Origin: Peribacillus simplex NBRC 15720 = DSM 1321
Lineage (GTDB): Bacteria; Bacillota; Bacilli; Bacillales; DSM-1321
Length of the DNA: 64,000 nt
Direction of reading: 5' to 3'
Assembly (NCBI RefSeq): GCF_002243645.1
Contig: NZ_CP017704.1
Span: forward strand, 2,870,001 to 2,934,000
Part shown: positions 15,775-24,829 of the stretch, one piece after another
Numbering within the stretch: position 1 is the first letter of the stretch
Layout of the letters: each line of letters starts with the position of its first letter
Translations under genes and position numbers: made by a program
The notes under the pieces: generated by a model
Databases searched by the model: none
Seen by the model: the letters and a program-made list of their open reading frames with translations, nothing else
What the model was told of the DNA's origin: nothing

Positions 15775-16657
15775 AACATTGCTCCGTCACTTCCGTGAAA
15801 GTTTTAAAAATATTGGCCGTAATGGATGGATGACGTTTGCTTCAGTCAGTGCAGTAACGGTCACTCTAACATTGGTTGGCGTCTTTTTAGTGCTCATGAT
15901 GAATTTAAATCATATCGCGGGAAATGTGGAGAAAGATGTCGAAGTTCGTGCACATATTGATAATGCGGCGAATGATGACGATATAAAAGCTATCGGTAAG
16001 CAAATTACGGAGATGGACGGCATTGAATCAGTGATTTTCTCTCCTAAAGATGAAGAGCTTACTAATTTAATAGATGATTTAGGAGATAATGGTGAGGCTT
16101 TTAAACCATTTGAACAAGATAACCCATTAAGGGACGTTTATGTTATCAAAACGAAATCTCCGCAAGATGTCATCAAGGTGGCAAAAAAAATCGAAGGTTT
16201 TGAGTATATCCAAAGTGTTAAATATGGACAAGGCTACGTCGAGAAACTATTCAGCTTTGTTAATATTGCTAGAAACATAGGGATCGTTCTTATTGTAGGT
16301 TTACTATTTACTGCAATGTTCCTGATTTCGAATACGATTAAAATTACCATTGTAGCTAGAAGAAAAGAAATTGAGATCATGAGATTGGTAGGAGCAACGA
16401 ATACGTTCATCCGTTGGCCATTCTTCTTGGAAGGACTCTGGTTGGGAGTCCTCGGTTCCATCATTCCCATAGGTCTGGTTGCAGTACTCTACTACAATCT
16501 TTATAAATATGCAGCACCGCAGATTACGTTCAAATTCATAGATTTCCTGCCAGCAAATCCGTTTATTTATCAAGTTTCAGCCATCCTCATCGTAATTGGT
16601 GCCGTTATCGGGATATGGGGCAGCTTGATGTCCGTCAGGAAGTTCTTGAAAGTATAA
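15764..16657 (+). CDS. ftsX: Cell-division ABC permease FtsX
   Basis: 297 residues from the ATG at 15764, seven bases after GAGGTGA inside ftsE; length equals B. subtilis FtsX. Topology: one N-terminal membrane segment (about 25-50), a large extracellular domain (about 55-170) and three C-terminal membrane segments with an FtsX core containing RRKEIEIMRLVGATN. The extracellular domain contacts the cell-wall hydrolase encoded next door. Confidence 0.95.
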   Translation: MKFRTLLRHFRESFKNIGRNGWMTFASVSAVTVTLTLVGVFLVLMMNLNHIAGNVEKDVEVRAHIDNAANDDDIKAIGKQITEMDGIESVIFSPKDEELTNLIDDLGDNGEAFKPFEQDNPLRDVYVIKTKSPQDVIKVAKKIEGFEYIQSVKYGQGYVEKLFSFVNIARNIGIVLIVGLLFTAMFLISNTIKITIVARRKEIEIMRLVGATNTFIRWPFFLEGLWLGVLGSIIPIGLVAVLYYNLYKYAAPQITFKFIDFLPANPFIYQVSAILIVIGAVIGIWGSLMSVRKFLKV

Positions 16658-16752
16658 AAGTGTATGTTTACTCGAAAGCCAAAAGAAGCCGGATATAAAT
16701 AGAGAGACGTTACAAGGCAAGGATGTAACGGGTTGAAAGGGGAAATGAAACG

Positions 16753-18150
16753 TTGAAAAAAAATATCATTGCCATGAATGCCTCCATTATGATCGGGTTG
16801 GGAAGCATTTTAGCGGCACCTTCGGTTTATGCCGAGTCGATCTCGAACTTAGAAAAACAGAAAGAATCGATCCAGGAAAAACGTTCGGGTGTTGAATCGA
16901 ATATTTCCGAAACGGAGAAGAAAATCGATAACCTGCAAGATAAGCAAATGACAGCAGAAGAACAAATCGCTGCTATTGAAGCGAAAATTGCAGAGTCCGC
17001 AAAAAAAATCGATGCTAAAAATGCTGAAATTACACAAACGAAAAAAGAAATCGAGGCATTGAAAGAAGAGATTAAAGTATTAAAAGAGCGGATCGCCAAA
17101 CGTAATGAAGTATTGAAAGAAAGGGCACTTTCTTTCCAGGAGACTGGCGGGGACGTGAACTACCTTGAAGTATTATTCGGATCATCCAGTTTTGGAGATT
17201 TAGTTGACCGTGTCGGAGCTGTAGCGACAATTGCTGAAGCCGACCGGGATATTTTAAAAGAGCATGAGCTGGATAAAAAGGATCTGGAAGAAAAGCAAAA
17301 AGCTGTTGAAACGAAGCTTGCCAGTTTAGAAGTGGCAAAAGCTGAACTATTGGAAATTCAAAAGCAACAAAAACAGCAGAAGCAAGAAAAGGATGCATTG
17401 GTTAAGAAATTAAAGCAACAAACTAAAAAACATGAAGATGAGAAGATGGGTCTAGAGGAAGAGAAAGCGAATCTTGCTGCTCAAGAAAAAGCCATCAAAT
17501 CAGCCATCAGCTTAGAGCATCAACGTCTTGCCGAATTGGAAGCAGCTCGTAAAAAAGCGGCAGCCGAAGCGAAAAAACGTGCAGAGCAAGAAGCGGCACA
17601 AGCGGCAGCCCAAGCAGCCCAAGCAGCATCACAAACATCCGAATCAAAAAAACAATCGTCCTCTTCAGGATATAGTGCAAAAAGCAACAGTTCATCATCA
17701 TCATCACCTTCACACTCATCGTCTAATGTAAGCTCAGTGCCAGCTGTATCATCGGGTACTTTCACTAGACCAAGTGCAGGATATGTATCTTCAACAATGG
17801 GTGAACGTTGGAATAAACAGCATGCCGGCATCGATATCGCTGCTAGTGGAACGGTTCCAGTTGTAGCGGCAGCGGACGGAGTCGTAAGCCGTTCTTACTT
17901 CTCAAGTTCATACGGTAACGTCGTCTTCGTTACCCATTCAATCGGCGGTCAGCAATGGACTACTGTGTATGCACACTTAAGCTCTAGACAAGCAAGCGAA
18001 GGTGCTGTTGTTGCCAAAGGTCAACAAATTGGCATCATGGGTAACACAGGACATTCATACGGTCAGCATTTACACTTTGAGCTACATAAAGGCCCATGGA
18101 ATTATAGCAAGTCAAATGCTGTTAATCCATTAAACTATATAAATATTTAA
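16753..18150 (+). CDS. Coiled-coil M23 peptidoglycan hydrolase, probable FtsEX partner
   Basis: 465 residues from TTG. Signal peptide (cleavage likely after SVYA), a long charged coiled coil (about 28-260), an Ala/Gln- then Ser-rich linker (about 270-345) and a C-terminal LytM/M23 domain with the zinc ligands HAGID and HLHFE. The architecture is that of EnvC/PcsB-type hydrolases, and position right after ftsEX suggests activation by FtsX through the coiled coil. B. subtilis uses CwlO with an NlpC/P60 domain for this job at a distant locus, so the catalytic module differs here. The M23 zinc ligands are present, so it may be a true endopeptidase and not only an activator. Confidence 0.88.
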   Translation: MKKNIIAMNASIMIGLGSILAAPSVYAESISNLEKQKESIQEKRSGVESNISETEKKIDNLQDKQMTAEEQIAAIEAKIAESAKKIDAKNAEITQTKKEIEALKEEIKVLKERIAKRNEVLKERALSFQETGGDVNYLEVLFGSSSFGDLVDRVGAVATIAEADRDILKEHELDKKDLEEKQKAVETKLASLEVAKAELLEIQKQQKQQKQEKDALVKKLKQQTKKHEDEKMGLEEEKANLAAQEKAIKSAISLEHQRLAELEAARKKAAAEAKKRAEQEAAQAAAQAAQAASQTSESKKQSSSSGYSAKSNSSSSSSPSHSSSNVSSVPAVSSGTFTRPSAGYVSSTMGERWNKQHAGIDIAASGTVPVVAAADGVVSRSYFSSSYGNVVFVTHSIGGQQWTTVYAHLSSRQASEGAVVAKGQQIGIMGNTGHSYGQHLHFELHKGPWNYSKSNAVNPLNYINI

Positions 18151-18170
18151 TACCCAATATATCAATGGAA

Positions 18171-18206
18171 AAACAGACAAGGATAAATTCCTTGTCTGTT
18201 TTTTTG
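18171..18206 (+). terminator. Terminator after ftsEX-hydrolase operon
   Basis: AAACAGACAAGG / CCTTGTCTGTTT stem with long T-run. Confidence 0.93.
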
Positions 18207-18291
18207 TGTGGTGTCACCATTTTCTATATGCATATTCTTTCATATCCCCTCATATAGTGAAATACATATCAGGTCAGAAATGGGGATAAAT

Positions 18292-19716
18292 ATGGTCAAA
18301 AAATGGGTACTTCCTCTAGCAATCGTCATGTCACTAGCCATTGGAGCAGTGGGGGGCATATATTGGACAAGCCTTCCGGCCAAGAATGAAGCAAAGGATG
18401 AAGGCCAAGCAATATTAAAGGATAAGGAATGGGCAAAGGTGGAACAAGCTTACGGTTTGATCGTAAGTCAGTATGTAGAACAGGTGGATGGTTCCAACCT
18501 GGTAGAGGGTGCCATCCAAGGCATGCTGTCTGCGCTGAAAGATCCTTATTCCGTATATATGGACAAGGATACCGCTAAGCAGTTCAACGAAACCCTGGAC
18601 TCATCTTTTGAAGGGATAGGGACTGAAATTGGAATGGAAGATGGTAAGGTCATAATTGTTTCTCCCTACAAAGATTCGCCTGCTGAAAAAGCTGGATTAA
18701 AGCCGAAAGATCAAATCCTTAAGGTGAATGGTGAGAGTGTAGAAGGTTTGGATCTATATGAAACACGCCTGAAAATCCGCGGCAAAAAAGGGTCACCCGT
18801 CAAAATGGAAATAAAGCGGGCAGGGGTGAATAATTCACTTGAATTCAATATGGTGCGTGCCGAAATTCCATTGGATACCGTATTTTCATCAATTAAGGAA
18901 GTCGCCGGAGAACAAATCGGTTATATCGAGTTGACCACATTCTCGGAAAATACTGCGAGTGATTTCAAAAAGCAGATGAAGGAGCTGGAAAAGAAGGGAA
19001 TCAAGGGCTTGGTCATAGATGTACGCGGCAACCCAGGTGGCCTTCTTTCTAGTGTGGAAACGATTCTTGGAGAGTTTATCACAAAAGACAAGCCCTATTT
19101 GCAAATTGCGGAAAGAACGGGGGAAACACAATCGTTTTTTACAAGCCTTAAGAAAGCGAAAAGTTATCCCATTGCCGTCTTGACGGATAAAGGCAGCGCC
19201 TCAGCTTCGGAAATCCTTGCCGGCGCGATGCAAGAGGCTGGAGGCTATCCATTGGTCGGCGAGAAGACCTTCGGGAAAGGGACAGTACAGCAAGCTGTTC
19301 CTATGGGTGATGGCAGTAAGATTAAACTTACGTTATATAAGTGGCTGACGCCTTCAGGGAACTGGATCCATAAAAAAGGGATCGAACCGACAATTAAAGT
19401 AAAACAGCCGGATTATTTTGGTGCCCATCAGCTGGCCATTGAGAAGGTCTTGCAGCGGGATATGAATGATGAACAAATCCAGTATGCCCAAAGCATTCTG
19501 AAAGGACTTGGATTTGAACCGGGTCGTGAGGATGGATATTATGATTGGAGTACAGAAATCGCAGTAAAAGCATTCCAAAAACAATTTGGCCTGAAAGTGA
19601 CGGGTAAGCTGGACGCTAAAACCGCAGCACATTTGGAATCCGTCATTCTGGAAAAAATCCAGGATGAAGATAATGATATTCAGTTACGCACGGCTTTGAA
19701 TTATTTAGTGAAATAA
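18292..19716 (+). CDS. ctpB: Carboxyl-terminal processing protease CtpB
   Basis: 474 residues from the ATG at 18292 (GGGG six bases upstream). Membrane anchor/signal at 1-25, PDZ domain (about 95-175, AGLKPKDQILKVNGESV), S41 catalytic core with nucleophile Ser in GSASASEILA and Lys in GEKTFGKGTVQ, and a C-terminal peptidoglycan-binding domain (about 405-460). In B. subtilis CtpB cleaves SpoIVFA during sporulation signalling. Position next to ftsX and minJ supports orthology. Confidence 0.93.
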   Translation: MVKKWVLPLAIVMSLAIGAVGGIYWTSLPAKNEAKDEGQAILKDKEWAKVEQAYGLIVSQYVEQVDGSNLVEGAIQGMLSALKDPYSVYMDKDTAKQFNETLDSSFEGIGTEIGMEDGKVIIVSPYKDSPAEKAGLKPKDQILKVNGESVEGLDLYETRLKIRGKKGSPVKMEIKRAGVNNSLEFNMVRAEIPLDTVFSSIKEVAGEQIGYIELTTFSENTASDFKKQMKELEKKGIKGLVIDVRGNPGGLLSSVETILGEFITKDKPYLQIAERTGETQSFFTSLKKAKSYPIAVLTDKGSASASEILAGAMQEAGGYPLVGEKTFGKGTVQQAVPMGDGSKIKLTLYKWLTPSGNWIHKKGIEPTIKVKQPDYFGAHQLAIEKVLQRDMNDEQIQYAQSILKGLGFEPGREDGYYDWSTEIAVKAFQKQFGLKVTGKLDAKTAAHLESVILEKIQDEDNDIQLRTALNYLVK

Positions 19717-19724
19717 CTCGATGG

Positions 19725-19753
19725 CACCGTTCCCCTTTGGGGCGGTGTTTTTT
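19725..19753 (+). terminator. ctpB terminator
   Basis: CACCGttCCCC/GGGGCGGTG hairpin then TTTTTT. Confidence 0.88.
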
Positions 19754-19929
19754 GCATTTGATCGAGCCCCGTCTGCGAACATGAAGGCAGTATAGAAGAA
19801 ACTTAAGGGAATGCTACTTTTTCTGCATCTTAATAGGCATGAAGGTTACATTTTTGATAGAATAGGAGGTAACTGACCAGAACGAGATTTTACAAAATTT
19901 TGATTACTTTTGAGGATGGTGGAAAGAAA

Positions 19930-21123
19930 TTGACAACGGATTGGCTGATTGCATGCTTAATGGGATTAGGAAAACTCTTCCTTCATCCTTTGCTTTATGT
20001 TTCGATTGCCTATTGTTTATTCATCGGCTATCTTCGCGTTAAACGGGAACGCCATGATTTTAATACGAAGATCTACAGTTTTTCCATGGAGCTGCGTTCG
20101 ATGTTACCTCAAGGATTGGTATGGGGATTGATCCTTTCCTTCCTCACGCTGGCTACTGGACTCGCCATTCCTTTGGCGGCGCTGTTCATCATGTTAGTGG
20201 TTACGGTTTTGTCCATGCTATCCATGAAAAAGAGGTTTGTTTCCCCCGTTTATACAGTGGGGCTCACCTTCTTTATCCTTTTCTTTTTATATGATAGAGA
20301 TATCAAGCTGACGTTATTTCAGGATGCTTTTAATCAGCTGGATCGGTCCGTATATCCGACACTTGTCATTTTAATAGGGTTATTACTGATTGTTGAAGGG
20401 TTTTTGATTGTTGGCAATGGAAGTAAAAAGGTCTCTCCTCAGTTGGAGGTATCCAGGAGGGGGCAGCCGATAGGTGTGTATGTTTCACAGCGAATCTGGC
20501 TAATTCCCATGTTCGTTTTGATTCCTGGAGGACAACTTCCGATGCCTTTCGAATGGTATCCGGTTTTTTCAATCGGGGATATGTCCCTGTCGCCGATCGT
20601 ACTGCCCATTTTAATCGGCTTTAAGCAAAAAGTTCAAGGGACGCTCCCGGAACTGGCCATTAGGGCGCAAGGCAAAAAGGTAGGGGCATTGGGATTTGTG
20701 ATTACGCTATTGGCGGCAGTTGGTTACTGGTACCCTCCATTGGCAATAATAACGGCCGTTTTAGCAATCCTCGGTCGTGAATTCCTGCATTATTCCCAAA
20801 AGGCAATGGATCAAAAGCTTCCTTTTTATTTTTCGAAAAGTAAGCTGGGTGTCCAGATTTTAGGCGTTATCCCTCAATCTCCGGCAGATAAAATGGGGTT
20901 GCTAAAAGGCGAGGTCATTTCGAAAATAAATGGGGTCGTCGTCAGGGAAGAAGAAGAGTTATACAGGGCGCTCCAAATAAACAGGGCACATTGCAAGCTT
21001 GAGGTCATCGATAATAATGAACAGATTCGTTTTGTGCAAAGAGCTCTTTTTGACGGGGAGCATTACGAATTGGGCATCTTGTTCGTTGATGATCAATTGA
21101 AGGAAAGCGGACAAGTGGGTTAA
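19930..21123 (+). CDS. minJ: Cell-division topological factor MinJ
   Basis: 397 residues from TTG at 19930, exactly the B. subtilis MinJ length; the alternative start at 19900 lacks a ribosome site. About eight membrane segments through residue 290, then a C-terminal PDZ domain (about 300-390: VIPQSPADKMGLLKGEVISK). MinJ bridges DivIVA to MinCD and FtsZ ring disassembly. Its last 25 codons recur as a fragment at 22324-22398. Confidence 0.92.
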   Translation: MTTDWLIACLMGLGKLFLHPLLYVSIAYCLFIGYLRVKRERHDFNTKIYSFSMELRSMLPQGLVWGLILSFLTLATGLAIPLAALFIMLVVTVLSMLSMKKRFVSPVYTVGLTFFILFFLYDRDIKLTLFQDAFNQLDRSVYPTLVILIGLLLIVEGFLIVGNGSKKVSPQLEVSRRGQPIGVYVSQRIWLIPMFVLIPGGQLPMPFEWYPVFSIGDMSLSPIVLPILIGFKQKVQGTLPELAIRAQGKKVGALGFVITLLAAVGYWYPPLAIITAVLAILGREFLHYSQKAMDQKLPFYFSKSKLGVQILGVIPQSPADKMGLLKGEVISKINGVVVREEEELYRALQINRAHCKLEVIDNNEQIRFVQRALFDGEHYELGILFVDDQLKESGQVG

Positions 21124-21142
21124 TGACATATTAATATAAAAT

Positions 21143-21182
21143 AAAAGGCCTTTCTCGAATTATATCGAGAAAGGCCTTTTTC
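21143..21182. terminator. Bidirectional terminator between minJ and binding protein 1
   Basis: AAAAGGCCTTTCTCGA / TCGAGAAAGGCCTTTT. Confidence 0.92.
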
Positions 21183-21205
21183 AGCAGGATTTTAAACCTG
21201 TGTTA

Positions 21206-22195
21206 TTACTTTTCAAGCATTATTTTTTCTATATCATCTAGCATTTTGTTAGCTGCAATAACACCGCCAGCCGTATTCCAAAATGCGTCATTAACCTCAT
21301 ATGCATTTCCTTTTTTCACTGCATCTAGGTTTTTCCAAAGAGGATCATTTGTCATTTCTTTTGCTGTACTTAGGGCTTGTTTGTCACCTTCAGGTGCGTA
21401 TGTGAAGTAGAAAATAATATCTCCATCCATTTTAGGTATAACTTCTTTTCCTACCTCAATAGCAAAGTTTCCAAGTTTATTATCTGCAGTAAATAGTTCT
21501 TTCTGCTGCTCTGCACGTTTAAATCCTAATTGATCCAAAATTGCTCCAGAGAATGTATCTGTGTAATAAATACGTGTTGTTCCAGCCATAAAACGAACTA
21601 CAGAAACTTCTTGATTTACCTTATCGCCCAGTTTAGTTTTTACATCTTCTGTGTGGGCATCGAATTCAGCAATTACATCGTTTCCTTTTTCTTCAAGGTT
21701 TAATGCTTTTGCATATAATTTAAAGTTTCCTTTCCAATCTGCATTAAGTGTTTCTGAAAAAACAGTAGGAGCAATGGCACTTAATTTGTCATATACGGCT
21801 TCCTGGCGAATTTTAGTACCGATAATTAAATCAGGTTTTAATGCTGCAATTTTCTCTAAGTTTACCTCATGCTCAACACCAACAACTTCAACGCCATCCA
21901 TATCTTCTTTAATATGATCGTACCAAGGATCTCCAGTCCAAGATTGAGCAGCTCCAACTGGTTTTACTCCTAAAGCTAGTAATGCTTCTGTACCTTCATT
22001 TGTAAGAACGACGACTCTTTCAGGTTGTTTTTCTAATTTTGTAGTTCCCATTGCATGCTCAATTGTATAGCTTGTATCTTCTTTTTTGTCATCAACCTTG
22101 TTTCCTTCTGCTTGATCATTCGAACTTCCGCAAGCTGCTAGTAGGAAGACTGCAAATAAAGAAATAATAGTAAAAAGTGATCTAATCTTAAACAT
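21206..22195 (-). CDS. Siderophore-iron ABC transporter lipoprotein, copy 1
   Basis: 329 residues from the ATG at 22195 (GGAGGG upstream). Lipobox LLAAC near residue 20, then a FecB/BtuF-type periplasmic binding fold (QPERVVVLTNEGTEALLALG; FMAGTTRIYYT). Closest in style to YfiY-type hydroxamate/catecholate siderophore receptors. About 90 percent identical by eye to copy 2 at 22648-23634, differing chiefly in the signal peptide, linker and scattered positions. A consensus TTGACA-17-TATGAT promoter (22275-22280/22252-22257) and Fur sites lie upstream. Both copies are full length. Confidence 0.92.
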   Translation of the reverse strand: MFKIRSLFTIISLFAVFLLAACGSSNDQAEGNKVDDKKEDTSYTIEHAMGTTKLEKQPERVVVLTNEGTEALLALGVKPVGAAQSWTGDPWYDHIKEDMDGVEVVGVEHEVNLEKIAALKPDLIIGTKIRQEAVYDKLSAIAPTVFSETLNADWKGNFKLYAKALNLEEKGNDVIAEFDAHTEDVKTKLGDKVNQEVSVVRFMAGTTRIYYTDTFSGAILDQLGFKRAEQQKELFTADNKLGNFAIEVGKEVIPKMDGDIIFYFTYAPEGDKQALSTAKEMTNDPLWKNLDAVKKGNAYEVNDAFWNTAGGVIAANKMLDDIEKIMLEK

Positions 22196-22219
22196 CTTAT
22201 GTATCCCTCCAAATTTAGA

Positions 22220-22306
22220 GCAAATGATAATCATTCGCACTTACCTGCATCATCATAAAATGAATATACTTTTCTGTCAATATATAATTGAAAATGATTC
22301 TCAAAT
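22220..22306. promoter_or_regulatory. Fur boxes and promoter of binding protein 1
   Basis: AAATGATAATCATT at 22222-22235 is a strong match to the core of GATAATGATAATCATTATC; TTGAAAATGATTCTCAAAT at 22288-22306 is a second Fur-like palindrome. The reverse-strand TTGACA-17-TATGAT promoter lies between them. Confidence 0.85.
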
Positions 22307-22323
22307 TCATTGACATATACAAA

Positions 22324-22398
22324 TTTGACGGCGAGCATTACGAATTAGGCATACTGTTTGTTGACGATCAATTGAAAGAAAGTGGACAAGCAGGGTAA
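22324..22398 (+). pseudogene. Duplicated minJ 3' fragment
   Basis: Reads FDGEHYELGILFVDDQLKES... then TAA, matching the last 24 codons of minJ (21048-21123) with one amino-acid change (Val to Ala near the end) and many silent ones. No start signal. It is a scar of the tandem duplication that doubled the binding-protein gene. Confidence 0.9.
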
Positions 22399-22593
22399 TT
22401 GTGATTTTTCATAATCACTTGGAATACTGTCGTAATTCCAAGCTAATAATTTTTTTCGGACCTATTATTCTTGATGTGATCGTTATAGAAGTAAATAGTT
22501 GCCGAGACGATTTCATGTAGGCTAATAATAATTACAATATACTTTTATTTCGATGAAGAGACAAAACCTCAATTGAAATGAATTTGAAAAAAT
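22399..22593. other. Non-coding spacer between duplicated units
   Basis: About 195 bases with no ORF or recognisable signal; the first unit has no counterpart of this length between the minJ stop and terminator (about 20 bases), so it was added or retained only in unit 2. Confidence 0.5.
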
Positions 22594-22635
22594 GAAACGG
22601 CCTTTCTCGATTTATATATCGAGAAAGGCCGTTTC
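22594..22635. terminator. Duplicated terminator after minJ fragment / binding protein 2
   Basis: GAAACGGCCTTTCTCGA / TCGAGAAAGGCCGTTTC, a diverged copy of the 21143-21182 hairpin. Confidence 0.85.
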
Positions 22636-22647
22636 TTAGTATGAATA

Positions 22648-23634
22648 TTACTTTTCAAGCATGATTTTTTCTATATCATCTAGCATTTTATTAGCTGCAA
22701 TTACGCCGCCAGCTGTATTCCAAGTAGCGTCGCTAACCTCATAAGCTTTTCCATTTTTAACTGCGTCAAGGTTTTTCCAAAGTGGATCATTGGTCCATTC
22801 TTTTGCAGTGCTTAGGGCTTGTTTGTCCCCTTCAGGAGCGTATGTGAAATAGAAGAGAATATCTCCATCCATTTTAGGGATGACTTCTTTCCCTACCTCA
22901 ATGGCAAGGTTACCTAATTTATTATCTGCAGTGAATAGTTCCTTCTGTTGTTCTGCACGTTTAAATCCTAATTGATCGAAAATCACTCCAGAGAATGAAT
23001 CTGTGTAATAAATACGAGTAGTTCCAGCCATGAAACGAACAATGGAAACTTCTTGATTTACTTTATCACCCAATTTAGCTTTAAGATCTTCTGTGTGTTT
23101 ATCGAATTCTGCAATTACATCGTTACCTTTTTCTTCAAGGTTCAAGGCTTTTGCATATAGTTTAAAGTTTTCTTTCCAATCTCCTCTTAGCGTTTCCGAT
23201 AAAACGGTAGGGGCGATTGCATTTAATTTATCATATACAGCTTCTTGGCGTATCTTGCTTCCGATAATCAAGTCAGGCTTCAGTGATGCGATTTTCTCTA
23301 AGTTAACTTCATGTTCAACACCAACAACTTCGACCCCATCCATATCATCTTTAATATGGTCGTACCAAGGGTCACCAAGCCATGATTGAACGGCACCAAC
23401 AGGTTTAATTCCTAAAGCAAGCAATGCTTCAGTGCCTTCATTTGTTAGAACGACCACTCTTTTAGGTGTTTCTTTCAACTCGGCAGTACCCATGGCATGC
23501 TCAATTGTGTAGCTTTTCTCTTCTTTCTTGTCTTCAGCTTTATTTTCGGCTTTATCATCCGAATTCCCGCAAGCTGCTAGAAGGAAGACTGCAAATATTG
23601 TAAAAATCGTTAATAATGACTTAAATCTAAACAT
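22648..23634 (-). CDS. Siderophore-iron ABC transporter lipoprotein, copy 2
   Basis: 328 residues; ATG behind GGAGGG. Same fold and lipobox (LLAACG) as copy 1. It is divergent from, and shares a Fur-controlled intergenic region with, the permease genes, so it is probably the ancestral member of the pair. Substrate not determinable from sequence; no ATPase gene is in the locus, as for the YfiZ-YfhA system that borrows a shared ATPase. Confidence 0.92.
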   Translation of the reverse strand: MFRFKSLLTIFTIFAVFLLAACGNSDDKAENKAEDKKEEKSYTIEHAMGTAELKETPKRVVVLTNEGTEALLALGIKPVGAVQSWLGDPWYDHIKDDMDGVEVVGVEHEVNLEKIASLKPDLIIGSKIRQEAVYDKLNAIAPTVLSETLRGDWKENFKLYAKALNLEEKGNDVIAEFDKHTEDLKAKLGDKVNQEVSIVRFMAGTTRIYYTDSFSGVIFDQLGFKRAEQQKELFTADNKLGNLAIEVGKEVIPKMDGDILFYFTYAPEGDKQALSTAKEWTNDPLWKNLDAVKNGKAYEVSDATWNTAGGVIAANKMLDDIEKIMLEK

Positions 23635-23658
23635 CTATGTATCCCTCCCAATTTTCCG

Positions 23659-23778
23659 GCAAATGATAATCATTCGCACTTAACAGCACCATCATAAAAT
23701 GAATATACTTTTCTGTCAATATATAATTGAAAATGATTCTCAAATTCGTTGACATAATCCTGTTTACGCCAGTACAAT
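23659..23778. promoter_or_regulatory. Divergent Fur-controlled promoter region
   Basis: Fur-like sites at 23659-23677 (AAATGATAATCATT core) and 23727-23745. Reverse promoter TTGACA-17-TATGAT (23714-23719/23691-23696) for the binding protein; forward TTGACA-18-TACAAT (23749-23754/23773-23778) for the permeases. Confidence 0.85.
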
Positions 23779-23824
23779 TGAATTAAATGATGATATACAA
23801 ACGTGATTGGAAAGGTAACTGGAT

Positions 23825-24829
23825 ATGTTATTAAAAAATTCATGGCAGAAATGGATGGGGCTGTTCATTACCATTCTTTTGCTGCTGTTTTTACTGTGCT
23901 CAAGCATTGTATACGGTTATACAGATACAACCTGGAAAATGGCCATCGATGCTTTTACCCATTTCAATGGGACGAATGAACACATTGTCATTCAATCAGT
24001 CAGACTTCCGCGTGCCTTGATTGCTTCGGCAATTGGTGCAAGTTTAGCCATCTCGGGGGTTTTGATGCAAACGCTAACTAAAAACCCCCTCGCCTCTCCA
24101 GATATATTCGGGGTCAACGCCGGGGCGGGATTGGCGGTGGTCACTGGGGTCACCGTTTTTGGGATAAGTAATCTTCAAGTATTCACATGGCTGTCATTCA
24201 TAGGGGCGGCCATAGCCGCGATAAGCATATATATGATTGGAAGCATGGGACGCGGCGGCTTGACACCGATGAAGCTGACATTGGCTGGTGCAGCCATGAC
24301 GGCCATGGTAGCTTCACTTACACAAGGTCTTCTTGTTTCTAATGAGGCCCTTTTAGACCAAGTCCTATTCTGGCTTGCCGGATCCGTTTCCGGCAGAAGT
24401 CTGGACAATTTAGTTGCTGTCCTGCCTTATCTTGTCGTAGGTTGGGGCCTTGCCTTGATCATGTCCGGTAAAATGAATGTTTTGTCCATGGGTGAAGATG
24501 TTGCAAAAGGTCTTGGACTGAATATAGTATTCCTTAAACTGGTTCTGGGGCTGGCAATCATCCTGCTCGCTGGCGGATCAGTAGCGGTTGCGGGTCCGAT
24601 TGGCTTTATAGGAATCGTCGTTCCGCATCTTACCCGTTCTATAGTAGGCATCGATCATCGCTGGTTGATTCCGTTCTCCGGACTTTTCGGGGCGGTGCTT
24701 TTGATTGCAGCCGACGTCATATCCAGGTATATCCTGATGCCTCAAGAAGTTCCGGTTGGAGTCATGACAGCCATAATCGGGACCCCATTCTTTATTTATA
24801 TAGCCAGAAAGGGGTTCAGCGGTCGATGA
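23825..24829 (+). CDS. FecCD-type iron-siderophore permease, subunit 1
   Basis: 334 residues, about nine to ten membrane segments. Family words RLPRALIASAIGASLAISG, NPLASPDIFGVNAGAG and GPIGFIGIVVPHLTR (the ATPase-coupling loop). Partners with the next gene; stop and next start overlap (ATGA). Confidence 0.94.
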   Translation: MLLKNSWQKWMGLFITILLLLFLLCSSIVYGYTDTTWKMAIDAFTHFNGTNEHIVIQSVRLPRALIASAIGASLAISGVLMQTLTKNPLASPDIFGVNAGAGLAVVTGVTVFGISNLQVFTWLSFIGAAIAAISIYMIGSMGRGGLTPMKLTLAGAAMTAMVASLTQGLLVSNEALLDQVLFWLAGSVSGRSLDNLVAVLPYLVVGWGLALIMSGKMNVLSMGEDVAKGLGLNIVFLKLVLGLAIILLAGGSVAVAGPIGFIGIVVPHLTRSIVGIDHRWLIPFSGLFGAVLLIAADVISRYILMPQEVPVGVMTAIIGTPFFIYIARKGFSGR

